The notes under the pieces were generated by a model that ran no database searches, was not told the origin of the DNA, and saw nothing but the letters and a program-made list of their open reading frames with translations. Positions 34,143 to 43,729 of a stretch of 64,000 bases of DNA are shown here, piece after piece (the stretch's first letter is position 1; each line of letters starts with the position of its first letter). The translations under genes and the position numbers were made by a program. The DNA comes from Vibrio atypicus (GTDB taxonomy: Bacteria > Pseudomonadota > Gammaproteobacteria > Enterobacterales > Vibrionaceae): positions 434,001-498,000 of the forward strand of contig NZ_BLID01000003.1 of NCBI RefSeq assembly GCF_009811315.1, written 5' to 3'.

Positions 34143-35624
34143 TTACGAAGCGGTCACCGCCGCAGAGTTAACAGGCTCAGAACTAGGAAGCTGCTTCATT
34201 GCATGAGCAATTTCTTCCGCTTCTGTTCCGACAATAACTTGCAGGTTATTTTCACCCATTCGAACGACACCCAAAGCGCCAAGACTCTTCAAGGTTGCGT
34301 CGCTAACGACAGAGGTATCTTTTAAAGTCAGACGTAAACGCGTGATACAAGAATCAATCGTCGTCAAGTTTGCATGGCCACCCAATGCTGTAAGATATTT
34401 TGCCGCCTTCTCATGAGTCCCAATCAGTTCCACTTGTTCTGCCTCTGCATCTTCACGACCCGGAGTCTTCAAATCAAATTTTAGAATGGCGAAACGGAAT
34501 ACAAAATAATAGACCGCACTAAAGCAAAGCCCTTGGACTATCAGCATATAAGGTTTGTTTGCCAACGGAAGATTGAATGACAACACAAAGTCAATCAAAC
34601 CACCACTGAAGGTAAAGCCCGCTATCCACTGCATACTTGCGGCAATATATAGAGACAATGCAGCCAACAATGCATGAATCACATAGAGCACAGGAGCAAC
34701 AAACATAAACGCGAATTCTATCGGTTCAGTCACACCCGTTAAGATGGCCGTTAACGCAGACGCACCTAAGATACCGCCCACTTTCTTTTTGTTTTCTGGT
34801 TTCGCGCAGTGGTACATTGCCAAACACGCCGCTGGCAAACCGTAACCCATTACAGGGAAGAATCCACCCTGATAAATACCCGTCACACCAAGCTCGCCCG
34901 TTCCTGACCAGAATTTAGAAATGTCGTTGATGCCCACTAAGTCGAATATGAACACTTGGTTAAGTGCATGATGAAGACCAATCGGAATTAACAATCGATT
35001 AAAGAAGCCGTATATGCCCGCTCCTGTTGCGCCCAACTCAGAAATTGCCACGCCAAAGTCCACCAGCGAACCATAGACGACAGGCCAAACATAAACCATG
35101 ACCAAACTAATGGAGATCGCCGCAAGAGAGGTAATAATAGGAACAAAACGGCGACCACCAAAGAAGCCTAACGCTGCCGGAAGTTTAATGGTGTGGAAAC
35201 GATTATAGAGCGTTGCCGCGACAATCCCCATAACAATACCAGTAAACGCACTCACCGCGGCCTTAGAGGCAACCACTTCTGAGCTCGACATTTGATCGAC
35301 AGGAACACCGGTAATTTGAGAGATTACAGCCACGTTGCCCACGATCATTTCAATGATCAATAGACCAAGTAAGCCTGAAAGAGCCGCGGCCCCGTTGTTA
35401 TCTTTCGCTAAACCATACGCCACGCCCACCGCAAATAACCAAGCTTGGTTATCCATGATGCCTTTGCCGCCATACACCAATATGGTTGCTAATGCGCTGT
35501 TTGCGCCCCATCCCGCCGGGTCAATTGCGTAACCCAAACCGAGCATCAAACCACCCGCAGGCAGCACGGCAATTGGCACCATGAGTGCTTTACCGATTTT
35601 TTGTAAGTAGCCTAAAATATTCAC
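34143..35624 (-). CDS. nagE: PTS N-acetylglucosamine-specific IICB component
   Basis: A 493-residue phosphotransferase permease that imports and phosphorylates N-acetylglucosamine (glucose family). The IIC domain (about 1-370) has ten hydrophobic segments and the GVTEPIEFAFMF motif. The IIB domain (about 395-480) holds the phospho-cysteine in SCITRLRLTL. The IIA domain of E. coli NagE (648 residues) is absent, so a separate EIIA-Glc would supply phosphate; this is the usual vibrio form. The start is a GTG after GAGGACAAAAG. It follows the phosphopantetheinyl transferase gene by 73 bases on the same strand. Confidence 0.93.
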   Translation of the reverse strand: MNILGYLQKIGKALMVPIAVLPAGGLMLGLGYAIDPAGWGANSALATILVYGGKGIMDNQAWLFAVGVAYGLAKDNNGAAALSGLLGLLIIEMIVGNVAVISQITGVPVDQMSSSEVVASKAAVSAFTGIVMGIVAATLYNRFHTIKLPAALGFFGGRRFVPIITSLAAISISLVMVYVWPVVYGSLVDFGVAISELGATGAGIYGFFNRLLIPIGLHHALNQVFIFDLVGINDISKFWSGTGELGVTGIYQGGFFPVMGYGLPAACLAMYHCAKPENKKKVGGILGASALTAILTGVTEPIEFAFMFVAPVLYVIHALLAALSLYIAASMQWIAGFTFSGGLIDFVLSFNLPLANKPYMLIVQGLCFSAVYYFVFRFAILKFDLKTPGREDAEAEQVELIGTHEKAAKYLTALGGHANLTTIDSCITRLRLTLKDTSVVSDATLKSLGALGVVRMGENNLQVIVGTEAEEIAHAMKQLPSSEPVNSAAVTAS

Positions 35625-35697
35625 CTTTTGTCCTCTTAGGTTCGTTGTTATAGCCTAAGAGTAATCAAGGTCGGATTAAGCACTCGTTGAGACAAGA

Positions 35698-36423
35698 TTA
35701 AGCTTTATTAATGTTGTTTGAGCCAAGCAAATTCAACTTACGTAAGTCTCGCTCTGCTAAACAACACCAGGTTAAAAACAGCTCATCACCCCAGTGCTCA
35801 TAGTACACTGTTATGTCGTGATTAAATGTCTGCTTCAGCTCGAAACAAAACTCAAAAACCAACTCTCCTTTTTCGGCATTAACCTTAACAAGCTCGACGC
35901 TTTCAAATCCCAAAATCCGGTTTACAGTAGGAAAAATTGCCTTGTAGATCGACTCTTTTGCAGAAAAAACAACAGTAACCAATTGTTGATAATTAAATAC
36001 TGTTTGAGCGATGTTCTGCTCTGGTTTAGACAATAAATGATCGCCAATTTGTTGAGCGAGATCAGCAGAAACGACCCGCTCAATATCGATACCAACACCA
36101 AGCAAATCAACAGACTCGCGCCCAACAACAGCCACGGCATGACCCACACAATGAGAAATCGATCCAACAATACCTTCAGGCCATAAAGGTTGATTATGCT
36201 CCCCTACCTTTAGCTCCAAAGCAGGTAAATGATTTAACGCCAAAAGCCCTCGTTTTGAGCACGCCCTACCAGCGAGAAATTCACATCTACGTTTCAATAC
36301 CGCACGATGCAAAAACTCGGGAAATGGAATCCCTTCACTGAGCCTCTGCTCGACAAACTGGGGACAATATTCGACGTTCAAATGATGAAATTTGAGAGTA
36401 TCTGGCAACTTTTGTATGAGCAT
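35698..36423 (-). CDS. vabD: 4'-phosphopantetheinyl transferase (EntD/VabD-like)
   Basis: A 241-residue Sfp/EntD-type enzyme that attaches the phosphopantetheine arm to carrier proteins, here most likely the aryl carrier domain of VabB and the two carrier domains of VabF. The motifs are WPEGIVGSISHC (P1), GVGIDIE (magnesium-binding P2) and FSAKESIYKA (catalytic P3). It is the first gene of the siderophore region and is read divergently from the DAHP synthase gene across a 230-base region with a Fur box. The ribosome site is weak. Confidence 0.92.
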   Translation of the reverse strand: MLIQKLPDTLKFHHLNVEYCPQFVEQRLSEGIPFPEFLHRAVLKRRCEFLAGRACSKRGLLALNHLPALELKVGEHNQPLWPEGIVGSISHCVGHAVAVVGRESVDLLGVGIDIERVVSADLAQQIGDHLLSKPEQNIAQTVFNYQQLVTVVFSAKESIYKAIFPTVNRILGFESVELVKVNAEKGELVFEFCFELKQTFNHDITVYYEHWGDELFLTWCCLAERDLRKLNLLGSNNINKA

Positions 36424-36596
36424 AGATAATGTTTAACCACAATAGTCCTAACGTTACTCACTGCTGACTAAATCAATAGAAAGCAAATAAGGCATTGGCA
36501 TATAAGGATATTTAATACTGTTCTGAATAAAAAACACGATGTCGCAATGCTTTTATTGACAAGTTTCAAAATGTTTCACACTATAGCCACGCTATT

Positions 36597-36618
36597 GATG
36601 ATAATGATTATCATTTAA
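36597..36618. promoter_or_regulatory. Fur box between vabD and vabG
   Basis: GATAATGATTATCATTT, with GAT before it, is nearly the ideal Fur palindrome. It lies about 40 bases before vabG. Confidence 0.8.
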
Positions 36619-36657
36619 AAGATAAAGTCATAAAGATAACCTGAAATTTTGTTTTAT

Positions 36658-37746
36658 ATGGATAAGCCCATGCCACATTTAAGTAAAGTCATCAACGCAA
36701 CATCAGTAAAAGCTTTGCCTGACCTACGCGCTGCTCAAGAAATATCGCAAGTAGAAGAATCCGTTTACCGATTCATTAATGAGCAACGTAATGAGATCAA
36801 ACAAATTCTCTCAGGAGAAGATTCTCGTTTACTTGTGATTATCGGCCCGTGTTCGATTCATGACCTTGAAGCGGCAATGGAATACGCCTCTCGATTGGCG
36901 AAAGTTCAAAACCAATATCAGAACAGTCTAAAAATCGTGATGAGAACTTACTTCGAGAAACCAAGAACTCGTAACGGCTGGAAAGGATATATTGTCGACC
37001 CGGACCTGAATGGCGAGTTCGATTTTGAACAAGGATTATCACGTAGTCGCGCGCTACTTAAATCCGTACTCCAACTTGGCATCCCGACCGCTACCGAGTT
37101 TTTAGACACGAATATTGCGCCCTACATTGCCGACTTAGTCTGTTGGGGAGCGATTGGCGCGAGAACCACAGAATCTCAACCTCATCGCCAACTCGCTTCC
37201 GCGTTGGATTGCCCGGTCGGTTTTAAAAATGGTACCGACGGGAACACCGCTATTGCGATCGACGCGATACATGCCGCGCGCGACTCTCACCTCTTCATCG
37301 TTCCTGGAACTCATGGTTCACCAACCGCCGTACAAACACGCGGAAACCAACACTGCCATATCATTCTTCGCGGTGGTCTTGCACCTAACTACTCTAGCCC
37401 ACACGTAAGAAGCTCCGCCTACCACTTAGAACATGCGAAGCTAAGCCCTCGTTTGGTGGTGGATTGTAGCCATGGCAACAGCGGTAAGATTGCCAAAAAT
37501 CAACTCAATGTCGTCAAGAGCATTTCTGATCAGCTTATTGCTGGTGAAGAGAATATCGCAGGGGTGATGTGTGAAAGCTTTCTTGAAGGTGGCAGTCAAA
37601 AGTTAGGGCGACAACCTTTAACTTATGGACGCTCTATCACAGACGAATGTTTAAACTGGCAGGATACAATCCAGTTCTTAGATACGCTTGCAGAGGCCGT
37701 TGAGTATTGCCATCAAGCTCGCTATCCAAAAACAGAAATCGCATAA
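36658..37746 (+). CDS. vabG: DAHP synthase (type I, AroFGH family)
   Basis: A 362-residue 3-deoxy-7-phosphoheptulonate synthase. It condenses phosphoenolpyruvate with erythrose 4-phosphate at the entry of the shikimate route and so supplies chorismate for dihydroxybenzoate. Key motifs are VIIGPCSIHD, MRTYFEKPRT, GARTTESQPHRQLAS, GFKNGTDG and DCSHGNSGK. Siderophore loci often carry a dedicated copy, which would escape the normal feedback balance. The ATG at 36658 is used; GGATAAG before an in-frame ATG at 36670 makes that start possible. The Fur box lies directly upstream. Confidence 0.93.
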   Translation: MDKPMPHLSKVINATSVKALPDLRAAQEISQVEESVYRFINEQRNEIKQILSGEDSRLLVIIGPCSIHDLEAAMEYASRLAKVQNQYQNSLKIVMRTYFEKPRTRNGWKGYIVDPDLNGEFDFEQGLSRSRALLKSVLQLGIPTATEFLDTNIAPYIADLVCWGAIGARTTESQPHRQLASALDCPVGFKNGTDGNTAIAIDAIHAARDSHLFIVPGTHGSPTAVQTRGNQHCHIILRGGLAPNYSSPHVRSSAYHLEHAKLSPRLVVDCSHGNSGKIAKNQLNVVKSISDQLIAGEENIAGVMCESFLEGGSQKLGRQPLTYGRSITDECLNWQDTIQFLDTLAEAVEYCHQARYPKTEIA

Positions 37747-37775
37747 TAAAACAGGCTCTTCGGAGCCTGTTTTAT
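37746..37775. terminator. Bidirectional terminator vabG / vabA
   Basis: AAAACAGGCTC pairs with GAGCCTGTTTT around a TTCG tetraloop, with A/T runs on both sides. Confidence 0.95.
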
Positions 37776-37779
37776 TTAA

Positions 37780-38571
37780 CTAATTATCTAACGTTGCGCC
37801 GCCATCAACGCGCAAGTCATGCATGGTAATCTGTCGCGCGGAATCCGACATCAAGAAAAGAACCGCATCTGCAATGTCGTTCGGCTCAGCCATTCTTCCT
37901 AGTGGAATACCTAACCTATATTGCTCTAAGTTACCTTGAACCACCTCTTTCTCACCGTAACTCTCGTTCCAAAGCTGAGTCTGCATATCCGTTCTCGTCG
38001 AGCCTGGACTGATCAAATTACATCGAATACCAAATTCAGCCAATTCCATTGCCGTACATTTAACCAGCATATGCAGTGCCGATTTAGATGCCGCATAAGC
38101 ACCAATATTCAATCTTGGTGTATTCGCAGAGTTGGAACCAATCACAACGATGCTACCAGAGCGACGCTCAATCATGCCTTTCGCTACACCTTGAATAACC
38201 GCCAAGGCGCCAAATGTATTCACATCGAACATGTTTTTGATCTCATCTAATGGCATCTGACTGACACGACCGAGATTCAAAACACCGGCACAACTGACCA
38301 AATGATCAAAGCAATAGGCATTACATAAATGTGCTATCGACTTTTCAACACTCGAATGGTCTAAAAGATCCACTTGATAGAAACTGAGTTGTTGATCATA
38401 GCGTTCAAGCAATGGGTGAAGTTTAAGGCTTAACTGCTCAGCACATCGATCTGTCGCTACAACTCGGTACCCTTGTTCCAACAAACGCTCAAGTACTGCG
38501 TATCCAATCCCTTGATTGGCTCCGGTCATTAACACGGTTTGTTCTGTTTGATTCAATCTTTGGTTCCCCAT
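37780..38571 (-). CDS. vabA: 2,3-dihydro-2,3-dihydroxybenzoate dehydrogenase
   Basis: A 263-residue short-chain dehydrogenase that oxidises 2,3-dihydro-DHB to 2,3-dihydroxybenzoate with NAD. The cofactor motif is TGANQGIG, the catalytic Ser lies in VIGSNSA, and the Tyr/Lys pair lies in AYAASKSAL. The family call to the EntA group rests on the neighbouring isochorismate synthase, isochorismatase and DHB ligase genes. It is transcribed away from vabC across a promoter region with a Fur box. Confidence 0.93.
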   Translation of the reverse strand: MGNQRLNQTEQTVLMTGANQGIGYAVLERLLEQGYRVVATDRCAEQLSLKLHPLLERYDQQLSFYQVDLLDHSSVEKSIAHLCNAYCFDHLVSCAGVLNLGRVSQMPLDEIKNMFDVNTFGALAVIQGVAKGMIERRSGSIVVIGSNSANTPRLNIGAYAASKSALHMLVKCTAMELAEFGIRCNLISPGSTRTDMQTQLWNESYGEKEVVQGNLEQYRLGIPLGRMAEPNDIADAVLFLMSDSARQITMHDLRVDGGATLDN

Positions 38572-38626
38572 TCATTCCAAGAAAACATCCCGTCATCCAT
38601 ACCAAATATAATCAAATTTATCGTTT

Positions 38627-38645
38627 GATATCGATAATCATTCTC
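38627..38645. promoter_or_regulatory. Fur box between vabA and vabC
   Basis: GATATCGATAATCATTCTC matches 16 of 19 positions of the Fur consensus. Confidence 0.78.
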
Positions 38646-38711
38646 ATTTATACTCTATTCGCTTTCGAAACAATTGGCAAATATACGTAACAAGGTTTGT
38701 ATGAGGTATTT

Positions 38712-39893
38712 ATGAAACGTGAAGTTGTCGGATTCTCCAAAATGGCGGACGAAATCCTAAAGAAGCAGCTCGCAGAAGCCCCGTTCTTTTTCGCTTCTCC
38801 TAACACTTCTATGCTAGGCGTCGGTATCGAACAAGCGTTTAACCAAGCGATTCCATTTTCTGAATTGGCCAGCCATGCAACTCAAATGCTGGAAAAAGCC
38901 AAAACAGAAGACAATGATAATCCGGTATTATTTGCTGCGGTTCCTTTTGATGAAAACACACCAACCAAATTTTTCATTCCAGAAAAGCTCTATGTTTCTA
39001 GTAGTACAAGAGAGCGCAAGAAAGAGTCTCAGAGCCAAAATAAGGCGACGGTTATCTCTCCTCCCACAGGAAATGATTACAAACAAGGCGTATCAACCCT
39101 ATTGAATCTTTTTGATACCACTGAGCTTTCTAAAGTCGTGTTATCGCGTTCAGTAAGAATCGCAACCGACGAAAGCATTGATCAAAATGCCCTGTTAAAA
39201 AATCTTCTCTCAATCAACTCTAGTGGCTACACCTTCTGCGCTAATATTGGCGACAATGCCAAACTGATGGGAGCGAGCCCGGAGTTGCTATTAGCGAAAA
39301 AAGGCGCACATGTGATTTCCAATCCGCTTGCGGGTTCACGTCCAAAATCACAAGACGCTACGGATAACCAACAATCTTGTACTTCATTACTCGATACGCA
39401 AAAAGATCTGAATGAGCACAGTTTTGTTGTCGAAGAAGTAGAGAAAGTCCTAAGCCGATACTGCCACAACCTGTTTACCCCTATGGTTCCTTCCGTCATT
39501 GAGACAGAAACCATGCTCCACCTCTCCACGGTTTTGGAAGGACAAGCTGACGACCCAAACACCAACTCACTACAGATAGCCGCCGATCTCCACCCAACAC
39601 CTGCTGTATGCGGCTTCCCTAGACAATCGGCTTATCAAGCTATCCGAGAAATCGAAACCTTTGAACGAGGCTACTTCACCGGAATGATCGGTTGGTGTGA
39701 TGCGCGTGGCAACGGGGAATGGGTTGTAACGATTCGCTGCGCCGAAGTAAACCAGCATGAAATGTGTATCTATGCTGGCGCTGGTATTGTTAACGAATCC
39801 TCACCTCAGAGTGAATTAGACGAAACTGGGGCGAAAATGGGTACAATTCTGAAAGCCGCTGGGATTAAAATTGACGATTTACTTACGGCATAA
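38712..39893 (+). CDS. vabC: Isochorismate synthase
   Basis: A 393-residue chorismate-utilising enzyme that isomerises chorismate to isochorismate. The C-terminal half carries the family's active-site blocks: [48 protein letters not shown] and [12 protein letters not shown]. Length is as in EntC (391). The start at 38712 follows TGAGGTATTT; an upstream ATG at 38697 is less well placed. It leads a vabC-vabE operon. Confidence 0.95.
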   Translation: MKREVVGFSKMADEILKKQLAEAPFFFASPNTSMLGVGIEQAFNQAIPFSELASHATQMLEKAKTEDNDNPVLFAAVPFDENTPTKFFIPEKLYVSSSTRERKKESQSQNKATVISPPTGNDYKQGVSTLLNLFDTTELSKVVLSRSVRIATDESIDQNALLKNLLSINSSGYTFCANIGDNAKLMGASPELLLAKKGAHVISNPLAGSRPKSQDATDNQQSCTSLLDTQKDLNEHSFVVEEVEKVLSRYCHNLFTPMVPSVIETETMLHLSTVLEGQADDPNTNSLQIAADLHPTPAVCGFPRQSAYQAIREIETFERGYFTGMIGWCDARGNGEWVVTIRCAEVNQHEMCIYAGAGIVNESSPQSELDETGAKMGTILKAAGIKIDDLLTA

Positions 39894-39904
39894 GGTAACA
39901 AGTA

Positions 39905-41521
39905 ATGACTTCCAAACAACACGATTTCACTCCTTGGCCCAAAGATTTTGAACAAAAATACAAAGCCAAAGGCTACTGGCAAGATCGAACTTTGATCGAT
40001 TGTTTAATGGAAACCACCGATCACACTCCGAACGCCATCGCATTGGTGTGCCAAGAGCGTCAATACAGTTATCGCCAGTTCCAAGACAAAATCCTTAGAC
40101 TAAGCAGCGGGTTTCATTCTTTAGGTTTAACTGCCGGAGACAATGTAGTGCTACAAATGGTGAATGAGGCGGAGTTTTACTTCTGCTTCTTTGCACTAAC
40201 AATGAATGGCATAAAACCTATTCTTGCACTGCCTGCTCACCGCCATCTCGAACTGAGTTATTTCTGTAACCACTCACAAGCAAAGGCCTACATAACATCT
40301 GGCCAAACTTCAGGGGTGGATACACAAACGACGGCGATTCAGTTGATGGAGCAATGTCCGTCATTAACTATTGCAGTTACCACTGGCGAGTCTGACCACG
40401 AGCAGATCCATACGCTGGATTCCCTTTATCTAGATCCTTGCTACCAACCTTTAAGTCAGGCAAGCGACGTTGCATTTTATCAGCTTTCAGGCGGTACAAC
40501 GGGAACACCTAAGCTCATCCCAAGAACTCACAATGACTACGTCTACAGCGTGCTTGGCAGTATTGATATCTGTCAGTTTAACCCCAGCACCAACTACTTA
40601 TGTGTTCTACCCGTCGCGCACAACTTTCCACTGAGCTCACCTGGTGCACTTGGTATCTTTTTCTCAGGTGGCTGTGTAATCCTAAGTCAAGACACATCAC
40701 CTAGTGCGGCTTTCAAGCTTGTTGAACGACACAAGGTGACCGTTTCAGCATTAGTTCCCCCACTCGCTCTGTTATGGATGCAATACGCAGATACAGCGCC
40801 AGAAGATATTTCTAGCTTGGAACTGGTTCAAGTCGGCGGCGCTAAATTTAGTGAAAGTGCAGCAAGAGAACTACCAGCAATACTTGGTTGCCAGCTACAG
40901 CAGGTATTCGGCATGGCAGAAGGGTTGGTGAATTACACTAGACTAGATGATCCTCTGGATGTCATCGTCAAAACTCAAGGGCGCCCTATTTCAGCAGATG
41001 ATGAAGTACTGGTCGTTGACGAAGATGGGAATAGCGTCGAGGTTGGTCAAGAGGGTCAACTTTTAACACGTGGGCCCTATACGATTCGAGGCTACTATCG
41101 TGCGGAAGAACATAATCGACGTTCTTTCAATCACGAAGGTTTCTATTCCACAGGGGATCTGGTTCGAGTTAGGCCAGACGGTAACATCATCGTTACTGGT
41201 AGAGATAAGGACCAAATCAATAGAGGCGGCGAAAAAATTGCTGCCGAAGAGGTCGAAAACATCCTGTTGCAACACCAAGATATTCACGACGCCGCGCTGA
41301 TTGCTATTCCTGACGCATTTCTTGGCGAAAGAAGCTGCGCTATTGTCGTTCTTGACCAAGAAAAGAATGTAAAACCTATCGCGTTAAAACGCTTTTTACA
41401 CGGTAAAGGGCTCGCGGAGTACAAAATACCGGATCAAATGTACTTTGTTGATGTTCTTCCTAAAACTCCGGTTGGCAAGATAAATAAAAAGCAACTGAAG
41501 GAGCAATTTTCAGCTTGCTAA
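39905..41521 (+). CDS. vabE: 2,3-dihydroxybenzoate-AMP ligase
   Basis: A 538-residue stand-alone adenylation enzyme that activates DHB with ATP and loads it on the aryl carrier domain of VabB. The ANL core motifs are LSGGTTGTPKLIPRTHND (P-loop), FGMAEGLVNYT, YSTGDLV and GRDKDQINRGGEKIAAEE; the lid lysine is in KTPVGKINKKQLK. Length equals EntE/DhbE. It follows vabC after 11 bases. Confidence 0.96.
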   Translation: MTSKQHDFTPWPKDFEQKYKAKGYWQDRTLIDCLMETTDHTPNAIALVCQERQYSYRQFQDKILRLSSGFHSLGLTAGDNVVLQMVNEAEFYFCFFALTMNGIKPILALPAHRHLELSYFCNHSQAKAYITSGQTSGVDTQTTAIQLMEQCPSLTIAVTTGESDHEQIHTLDSLYLDPCYQPLSQASDVAFYQLSGGTTGTPKLIPRTHNDYVYSVLGSIDICQFNPSTNYLCVLPVAHNFPLSSPGALGIFFSGGCVILSQDTSPSAAFKLVERHKVTVSALVPPLALLWMQYADTAPEDISSLELVQVGGAKFSESAARELPAILGCQLQQVFGMAEGLVNYTRLDDPLDVIVKTQGRPISADDEVLVVDEDGNSVEVGQEGQLLTRGPYTIRGYYRAEEHNRRSFNHEGFYSTGDLVRVRPDGNIIVTGRDKDQINRGGEKIAAEEVENILLQHQDIHDAALIAIPDAFLGERSCAIVVLDQEKNVKPIALKRFLHGKGLAEYKIPDQMYFVDVLPKTPVGKINKKQLKEQFSAC

Positions 41522-41543
41522 ACGTTTAATACCATAAATCAAG

Positions 41544-41573
41544 AAAGCCGATTTCAATAGAAGTCGGTTTTTT
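41544..41573 (+). terminator. Terminator after vabC-vabE
   Basis: AAAGCCGATTTC pairs, with one G-T pair, to GAAGTCGGTTT around AATA, with a run of T's. Confidence 0.82.
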
Positions 41574-41607
41574 ACCAACACTCTTATTAAAAGCTTATCC
41601 GTCATGA

Positions 41608-41817
41608 CTAGTGGAACACTTTAAAACAGCCAACAAGGTCGTTGTTTGAATTCATGATGCGTCCACTCTCTGAGCTTTCACAATACGAAAACATCACTCC
41701 CATATCGTCAAGATTTCCTTTTACTAATACATGTCGCATCAGTACGTCATCATTGAGTTGATGAATGCTTGAAACCCAAGACAGGTCATCTTTTAATAAA
41801 TTAAATTTTACTTTCAT
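41608..41817 (-). CDS. Small hypothetical protein in the siderophore locus
   Basis: A 69-residue protein starting M-K-V-K-F-N-L after AGAGGTACT. The longer frame from 41880 would add 21 residues of low-complexity character without a ribosome site. I recognise no family; the sequence alternates charged and hydrophobic residues and looks like a small soluble alpha/beta protein. It sits between vabE and a cold-shock gene and has no evident link to siderophore chemistry. Confidence 0.55.
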   Translation of the reverse strand: MKVKFNLLKDDLSWVSSIHQLNDDVLMRHVLVKGNLDDMGVMFSYCESSESGRIMNSNNDLVGCFKVFH

Positions 41818-42135
41818 AGTACCTCTACTTCTTGTTTTTGTTATTTCGGTTTTGTTGAAACCAAAAGCGTTTACGGCCAACGGAACGTGACATAATTTTT
41901 CCTTAATAAGTTTTCAAAGGGTGCAAAAATCCATTTGGTAATCGAATAAATACCAATGGGGTTAAATATGTTTTATTTATAATGGAACGAAGAAAACCAG
42001 GAACGTAACGACAAATACAGAGGAGGTATTAGGAATGTGTTGGATATTTTCGAGAGTGTTATAAATAGATTAAGTTTGTTTTTAAAAGCGATGACTAACG
42101 CAAGCAGCACAGATGCTGCCTGCGTTAATAAAATC
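41818..42135. other. Intergenic region, small ORF to cspA-like gene
   Basis: About 318 bases, mostly AT-rich. They hold the presumed promoter of the small protein and the hairpin after the cold-shock gene. I see nothing else. Confidence 0.5.
42097..42126 (-). terminator. Hairpin after the cspA-like gene
   Basis: AACGCA-a-GCAGCA pairs with TGCTGC-c-TGCGTT. On the minus strand the downstream T-tract is short and interrupted. Confidence 0.7.
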
Positions 42136-42348
42136 TTATTCTGCTACAACGTTAGCAGCTTGAAGACCTTTTTGGCCTTGCTCTACTTCAAAAGACACTT
42201 TTTGGCCTTCTGCTAGAGTTTTGAAACCTTCAGAAGCGATAGCACGGAAGTGAACGAATACGTCAGCGCCGCCGTTATCTTGAGTAAGGAAACCAAAACC
42301 TTTAGTTTCGTTAAACCACTTTACTGAACCTGTTACTTTGTTAGACAT
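42136..42348 (-). CDS. Cold-shock protein, CspA family
   Basis: A 70-residue canonical cold-shock protein. The motifs are [12 protein letters not shown] (RNP1) and [10 protein letters not shown] (RNP2), with the usual K-x-W-F start (TGSVKWFN) and QKG-QAANV end. It is a single-stranded nucleic-acid chaperone in the cytoplasm. The ribosome site AAGGGACAC is strong. It interrupts the siderophore genes but shows no sequence relationship to them. A leader of up to 290 bases precedes it, typical of cold-regulated csp transcripts. Confidence 0.96.
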   Translation of the reverse strand: MSNKVTGSVKWFNETKGFGFLTQDNGGADVFVHFRAIASEGFKTLAEGQKVSFEVEQGQKGLQAANVVAE

Positions 42349-42642
42349 AATGTGTCCCTTATATAAAAATTAAAAATGATTCGCTAAATGCGATGCGCTA
42401 GAAGCTTGAATTATTTAATGTATCTATGAAGCTAAGGGAAACACTGAGGATAACAATGAAGGAATTCTGAGGGCTTTACTTTTACAACTGGATGTTTCAT
42501 TTAATAACTCTGACTAACAGAGCGCCGCTATTGTTAGCTTTTATCGCCGAGAAGTAAAGCAATATTTTCATATTATCAGTGTTAACCTAATTAGATGAGT
42601 GGTGTTCACGCCAATCTATAGCCTCACAACACCACTACTTTT
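42349..42642. other. Leader region of the cspA-like gene and end of vabB
   Basis: Some 294 bases. Near 42599-42635 GTGGTGTT and AACACCAC form a stem with a long loop just after the vabB stop; it lacks a minus-strand T-run. The rest is probably the promoter and long untranslated leader of the cold-shock gene. Confidence 0.45.
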
Positions 42643-43527
42643 TTAAGCCACCACTTGAGTCTGGCTATTATCAATCGTTTCCCACCATTCTCGTAATGTG
42701 ACTTTCTTAATCACTTCGGTAAAGGAGACAGATACCCCGCCTTTTCGCCAAGATTCAAACAAACTCATTGCGCGAATCGAATCTAAACCTAGCAACATTA
42801 GGTTTTCATCTACATCCACCTCTTCTAAATCCAGATCTAGAATATCTGCCACATCCTGCTGCATTGTGGCTAAGTCGAGAGCGACTGCGTTCGATTGACC
42901 AGCATTTATCTCATTAATTACGCTTTTAACCGCTTTAACACTTCCAGTACGGCCAGTAATGAATTTAAGCGCTTGTTGGTGCTCTTCCAATGAGAAGTCA
43001 GCCACAGCATCACCAACAACAAATGGTTTGATATCAAGCATAAATGCATCTAGAGCCGTGGAAAGAATACCGATGTGAGCATAAACACCAACGATAATCA
43101 GTTGGTCACGTCCTGTCTCTCTCATCCATTCCAATAACGGTGTTTTCTTGAATGCGCTGTAACGCCACTTAGTGTAAGTGATGTCGCTCTCTTGCGGCGC
43201 AACGTCGGTAATGATACCTGTATCTTGGGTTAACCCTGTGCCCCAAAAATCTGTAAGCAATGCGCGCTCTTCTGGATCTTGGTTGGCAGGCTGAGCGGTG
43301 TAGACAACAGGGATCCCCGCCTCTTTCGCGGCAGATTTAATTGATTGAATATTTCTAAGTAGCTCTGGGATCGGCGCTTCTTTTTTATCAAAGAAATTAA
43401 TGAAGTAATCCTGCATATCGTGAACAAGCAATACAGCTTTGCTGGCATCAACAGTCCAATCCACTTTGTTTTCTGGGAATGCATCACTGTGAGGGATGGC
43501 GTAAGCGGCTATCTTGGGAATTGCCAT
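42643..43527 (-). CDS. vabB: Isochorismatase with aryl carrier domain
   Basis: A 294-residue bifunctional protein. Residues 1-205 are an isochorismatase that turns isochorismate into 2,3-dihydro-DHB and pyruvate; its motifs are [18 protein letters not shown] and the GVYAHIG turn, where the cysteine of related hydrolases is replaced. Residues about 215-285 are an aryl carrier domain whose Ser250 in [10 protein letters not shown] takes the phosphopantetheine arm and carries DHB to VabF. Length matches EntB. It has its own promoter region with two Fur-like sites, shared with the binding-protein gene. Confidence 0.96.
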   Translation of the reverse strand: MAIPKIAAYAIPHSDAFPENKVDWTVDASKAVLLVHDMQDYFINFFDKKEAPIPELLRNIQSIKSAAKEAGIPVVYTAQPANQDPEERALLTDFWGTGLTQDTGIITDVAPQESDITYTKWRYSAFKKTPLLEWMRETGRDQLIIVGVYAHIGILSTALDAFMLDIKPFVVGDAVADFSLEEHQQALKFITGRTGSVKAVKSVINEINAGQSNAVALDLATMQQDVADILDLDLEEVDVDENLMLLGLDSIRAMSLFESWRKGGVSVSFTEVIKKVTLREWWETIDNSQTQVVA

Positions 43528-43617
43528 TATTTCTGTCCTTTCCGAGGTATTTCCAACGATTAGATATTCGCAACATAAACTTTGTCGAAATATCAGGAAA
43601 CGTCACCACCAACAAAT

Positions 43618-43688
43618 GGTAACAATTATCATTTGCAAATAATAAACAGCTACCACCACAAAATCAATTGATAATGGGATTCATTATC
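43618..43688. promoter_or_regulatory. Two Fur boxes between vabB and the binding-protein gene
   Basis: GATAATGGGATTCATTATC at 43670-43688 matches 16 of 19 consensus positions and is extended by TT/AA on each side. A weaker site, 13 of 19, lies at 43618-43636. Confidence 0.8.
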
Positions 43689-43729
43689 AATAAAGTATTT
43701 CCCAATAATGACGTTTATTGGAGACCCTT

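Noticed and set aside
42599-42635. Stem-loop after vabB as terminator
   Set aside because: The stem is 8 bp with a long loop and lacks T's on the strand that would need it, so it is only mentioned within the intergenic entry.
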